A DNA stretch of 16,083 bases from Palsa-851 sp035534435. Its GTDB lineage: Bacteria > Chloroflexota > Dormibacteria > Aeolococcales > Aeolococcaceae. Below are positions 14,448 to 16,083 of the stretch, piece after piece. Where the stretch lies: assembly GCA_035534435.1 (NCBI GenBank), contig DATLRX010000047.1:1-16083 (forward strand), written 5' to 3'. The translations under genes and the position numbers were made by a program. Below the pieces are notes generated by a model, which was not told the DNA's origin, ran no database searches, and was given only the letters and a program-made list of their open reading frames with translations. Each line of letters starts with the position of its first letter. Positions within the stretch are counted from its first letter, which is position 1.

Positions 14448-15223
14448 TGCGGAACCGGCTGCGCGATTTGCTCGACCATGAGTCGAGTGCGCTGGGTGCG
14501 TTCATCACGCTCACCGACCCGGTTGCGGTCGAACTGGCCGGGTTGGCCGGGTTCCAGTTCATCGTGATCGAATGCGAGCATGCGGGGCTGAGTCTCGAAA
14601 CGGTCCAGAACCACCTCCGTGCGGCGAAGGCTCATGAGCTGGGGACCCTGGTTCGAGTGCCCGCGGGCGATCACGGTTTCATCCAGCGCGTGCTAGACAT
14701 CGGCGCGGACGGCGTGCTGGTCCCGCACGTGTCGGATGCCGCTGCCGCGTCCCGTGCCGTCAGAGCGGTGCGTCTTCCTCCCGACGGCCATCGCGGCATG
14801 TACCCGAATTCCGCGGCGGCGGATTTTGGAGCCCACGGACTTGCCGACGTGCGTGAGCTCACTGATGCGCTCAACCGAAACATCGTGGTGGCGATCATGA
14901 TCGAAGATGCCTCAGCGGTTGATCAGATCGAGGACATCGTCACCACGATCGGGGTCGATCTGGTAGTGGTGGGCCCAAGCGATCTCTCGGCGTCGCTCGG
15001 CATGATCGGCGATCCAAAGAATCCGCGATTGGCCGCGGCCGTGAGCCGCGTCTTCGAGGCATGCTGCCAGTCGAAGGTCAAATTTGGAATGCCTGCGGAC
15101 CACGCCGGCTACCGGCTCTCTGCGGTAGAGCTACGCGATCAGGGCGCCTGGTTTCTGACAGGCGGTAGCGACGCCGGAATTCTGCTCACTGGCTATACGG
15201 CAGCCTTGAAATTACATTCCTGA
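14447..15223 (+). CDS. HpcH/HpaI-family class II aldolase
   Basis: 258 residues, a TIM barrel of the usual length. His45 and Arg70 (IECEHAG, LVRVP), Glu153 (MIEDA) and Asp179 (VGPSDLSASLG) correspond to His45, Arg70, Glu149 and Asp175 of E. coli HpaI, where the latter two bind the divalent metal. GADGVLVPHV at 87-96 is also a family block. These enzymes split 4-hydroxy-2-oxo acids to pyruvate (or oxaloacetate relatives) plus an aldehyde. ATG 14447 overlaps the preceding TGA as TGATG and gives the HpaI numbering; GTG 14444 is a possible start adding one residue. It is the last gene of the plus-strand operon and the probable final carbon-carbon cleavage. Confidence 0.92.
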   Translation: MRNRLRDLLDHESSALGAFITLTDPVAVELAGLAGFQFIVIECEHAGLSLETVQNHLRAAKAHELGTLVRVPAGDHGFIQRVLDIGADGVLVPHVSDAAAASRAVRAVRLPPDGHRGMYPNSAAADFGAHGLADVRELTDALNRNIVVAIMIEDASAVDQIEDIVTTIGVDLVVVGPSDLSASLGMIGDPKNPRLAAAVSRVFEACCQSKVKFGMPADHAGYRLSAVELRDQGAWFLTGGSDAGILLTGYTAALKLHS

Positions 15224-15521
15224 CCTTTCGGGCCGAACCAAAAGCTGAACCGCGTGTGGCAGGCTCCGAGTTACTGCTGATAACTACCTCCTATCTGTAG
15301 CTAGTACGCGGAGTACCGGGAGGCCGGCAAGACTCTGAACCGCGACGAGTGCCTAAGCCAACGAGGGACCGTAGCTACCGATACTGGTCGAGGTAGGCAG
15401 CTTCCTTGTCCAACGTGATGTGCTCTCTGGTCGCTGGTGTGGGGTGCTTTTATTCGGTTCCACGGACCGGGATTTGGCTAGCTAGATAGACGGACTGGCT
15501 AGCGTGCTAGACTGACCACGG
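15224..15521. other. Spacer after the operon, with CTAG-rich repeats before hicA
   Basis: About 300 bases, visibly richer in A and T than the genes to the left. It holds TTCGG-G-CCGAA just after the operon end, GTAGCTAG at 15297-15304, GTAGCTAC at 15371-15378, an imperfect hairpin GACCGTA/TACTGGTC around 15368-15390, and the TGGCTAGC direct repeats treated separately. No terminator with a T run, and no convincing gene. A frame without ATG (about 15305-15420) reads as a plausible short peptide but has no supporting start or family match. Confidence 0.45.
15475..15513 (+). promoter_or_regulatory. hicA promoter/operator with direct repeats and palindrome
   Basis: The 8-base repeat TGGCTAGC occurs at 15475-15482 and 15496-15503, exactly 21 bases apart (two helical turns). 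The second copy runs into a perfect palindrome CTAGC-GT-GCTAG at 15499-15510. TAGACT at 15508-15513 is a possible -10 box placed so that transcription would start about two bases before the GTG at 15522, suggesting a leaderless message; the matching -35 is poor. Such repeats over a toxin-antitoxin promoter are the usual place for the antitoxin to bind and repress its own operon. Confidence 0.5.
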
Positions 15522-15737
15522 GTGAAGCAGGGTGACCTCAAGAGGCGGATTCAGCGCGCCGCCGACGCTCAAGGCAAGGTGTGGCGTCTCCTGAGACAGG
15601 GTGGGCGTCATGAGGTGTGGCAATGCGGAGCTACGAAGGTGACTCTCCCCCGACACCGGGAGATCAACGAGGTCACGGCGGAAGCCATCTTCAAAGCCGT
15701 TGAAGAGGAGTTAGGTCGAGGATGGTGGAGAAAATGA
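15522..15737 (+). CDS. hicA: HicA-family toxin (mRNA interferase)
   Basis: 71 residues, normal for HicA. The small double-stranded-RNA-binding-like fold is recognisable: a first helix (KQGDLKRRIQRAADAQGKVWRL), then RQGGRHEVW with the catalytic His30, a strand, and LPRHREINEVTAEAIFKAVEEEL, where PRHxEI is the second family block. HicA cuts mRNA independently of ribosomes until bound by HicB. GTG start without a clear ribosome site, consistent with a leaderless message. Its stop overlaps the hicB ATG by four bases. Confidence 0.88.
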   Translation: MKQGDLKRRIQRAADAQGKVWRLLRQGGRHEVWQCGATKVTLPRHREINEVTAEAIFKAVEEELGRGWWRK

Positions 15738-16083
15738 AGCTGAAGACATATACCGCTCGTTGCCGTCGCGTAGGCGACTGGTGGGCGATCAGCGTTCCAG
15801 AGTTGAAAGGGGTCAATACGCAGGCGCGCCGCCTCGAAAAAGCCGATGCCATGGTTCGCGACGCGATAGCTCTCTTCTTGGACGTCCGGGCCGATTCGTT
15901 TGATATCAAGATCGAGCCGATCCTGCCTCGCGACCTTCAAAAAAAGGTGGGACGCGCGCGAAAAGTGCGGGTAGAGGCAGAAGTTTTACAGGCGGAGGCG
16001 GTGACGGTGAGCGCGGCAGTGGCAGCGGACCTAGTCCAACGAGCTCACCTTACGGTGCGTGACGCTGGTCGCGTCTTGGGGAT
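15734..16083 (+). CDS. hicB: HicB-family antitoxin, 3' end missing (cut by right edge)
   Basis: About 116 residues visible, open to the right edge. The HicB partial RNase-H-like domain is at the N-terminus: TYTARCRRVGDWWAISVPELKGVNTQARRLEKADAMVRDAIALFLDV, where GDWWAISVPEL and the RDAIALFL helix are typical. A linker follows, and near residues 92-116 (VSAAVAADLVQRAHLTVRDAGRVLG) a helix-turn-helix seems to begin, which would bind the repeats upstream of hicA. ATG 15734 overlaps the toxin stop as ATGA and fits the family start; an in-frame ATG at 15722 would add four residues. HicB neutralises HicA and represses the operon. Confidence 0.85.
   Translation, partial: MKLKTYTARCRRVGDWWAISVPELKGVNTQARRLEKADAMVRDAIALFLDVRADSFDIKIEPILPRDLQKKVGRARKVRVEAEVLQAEAVTVSAAVAADLVQRAHLTVRDAGRVLG

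Noticed and set aside
15305..15420. Short open frame in the spacer reading YAEYREAGKTLNRDEC
   Set aside because: No start codon, no ribosome site, under 40 codons and no family recognised; could be chance or a gene remnant.
15608..15940. Minus-strand frame of 110 codons opposite hicAB
   Set aside because: It is antisense to both recognisable TA genes and has no domain.
1..16083. CRISPR array, tRNA, rRNA, insertion sequence or prophage genes
   Set aside because: No regularly spaced repeats, cloverleaf, transposase or phage motifs were found by eye on either strand.

Overview
GC-rich window with many GTG and TTG starts and tightly packed, translationally coupled genes. It suggests a soil actinobacterium or a related high-GC phylum such as Chloroflexota or Dormibacterota; the sequence alone does not settle which. 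No rRNA, tRNA, CRISPR array or insertion sequence was seen.

Layout. (1) 1-967: the 5' part of a SAM-dependent methyltransferase (minus strand, cut by the left edge) is divergent from a YciI-family gene, followed by a short convergent spacer. (2) 968-4178, minus strand: a four-gene operon, in transcription order XRE-cupin regulator, aspartate/glutamate racemase-family enzyme, cyclase-family metal hydrolase, and DmpA-like P1 aminopeptidase. (3) 4179-4258: a divergent control region with a long interrupted inverted repeat and a consensus TTGACA box. (4) 4259-15223, plus strand: twelve consecutive genes with almost no spacing: second cyclase-family hydrolase, class I/II aminotransferase, RidA-like imine deaminase, asparaginase, APC permease, two SDR dehydrogenases, a PgdA/PuuE-type deacetylase-fold hydrolase, a small CxxC protein of unknown function, a CobW-type GTPase metallochaperone, a D-serine-dehydratase/D-threonine-aldolase-like PLP enzyme, and an HpcH/HpaI aldolase. 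(5) 15224-16083: a 300-base spacer with CTAG-rich repeats leading into a hicAB toxin-antitoxin pair, hicB being cut by the right edge.

Interpretation (inference). Regions 2-4 look like one catabolic divergon under one local regulator. An APC permease would import a nitrogenous, amino-acid-derived compound. Two cyclase-fold hydrolases, the PgdA/imidase-like hydrolase, asparaginase and DmpA peptidase would open or cut C-N amide bonds. A racemase, an aminotransferase, a fold-III PLP enzyme and RidA would remove the amino group. SDRs would oxidise or reduce alcohol/ketone intermediates, and the HpaI aldolase would cleave a hydroxy-oxo acid to pyruvate or a relative plus an aldehyde. Several of these enzymes belong to Zn- or Mn-dependent families, which may explain the embedded CobW GTPase. 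I do not recognise the exact gene set as a described pathway. The D-amino-acid theme (racemase, DmpA, fold-III enzyme) and the ring-opening hydrolases suggest a D-configured or racemic cyclic amide/imide or a modified peptide as substrate; the substrate itself cannot be read from sequence.
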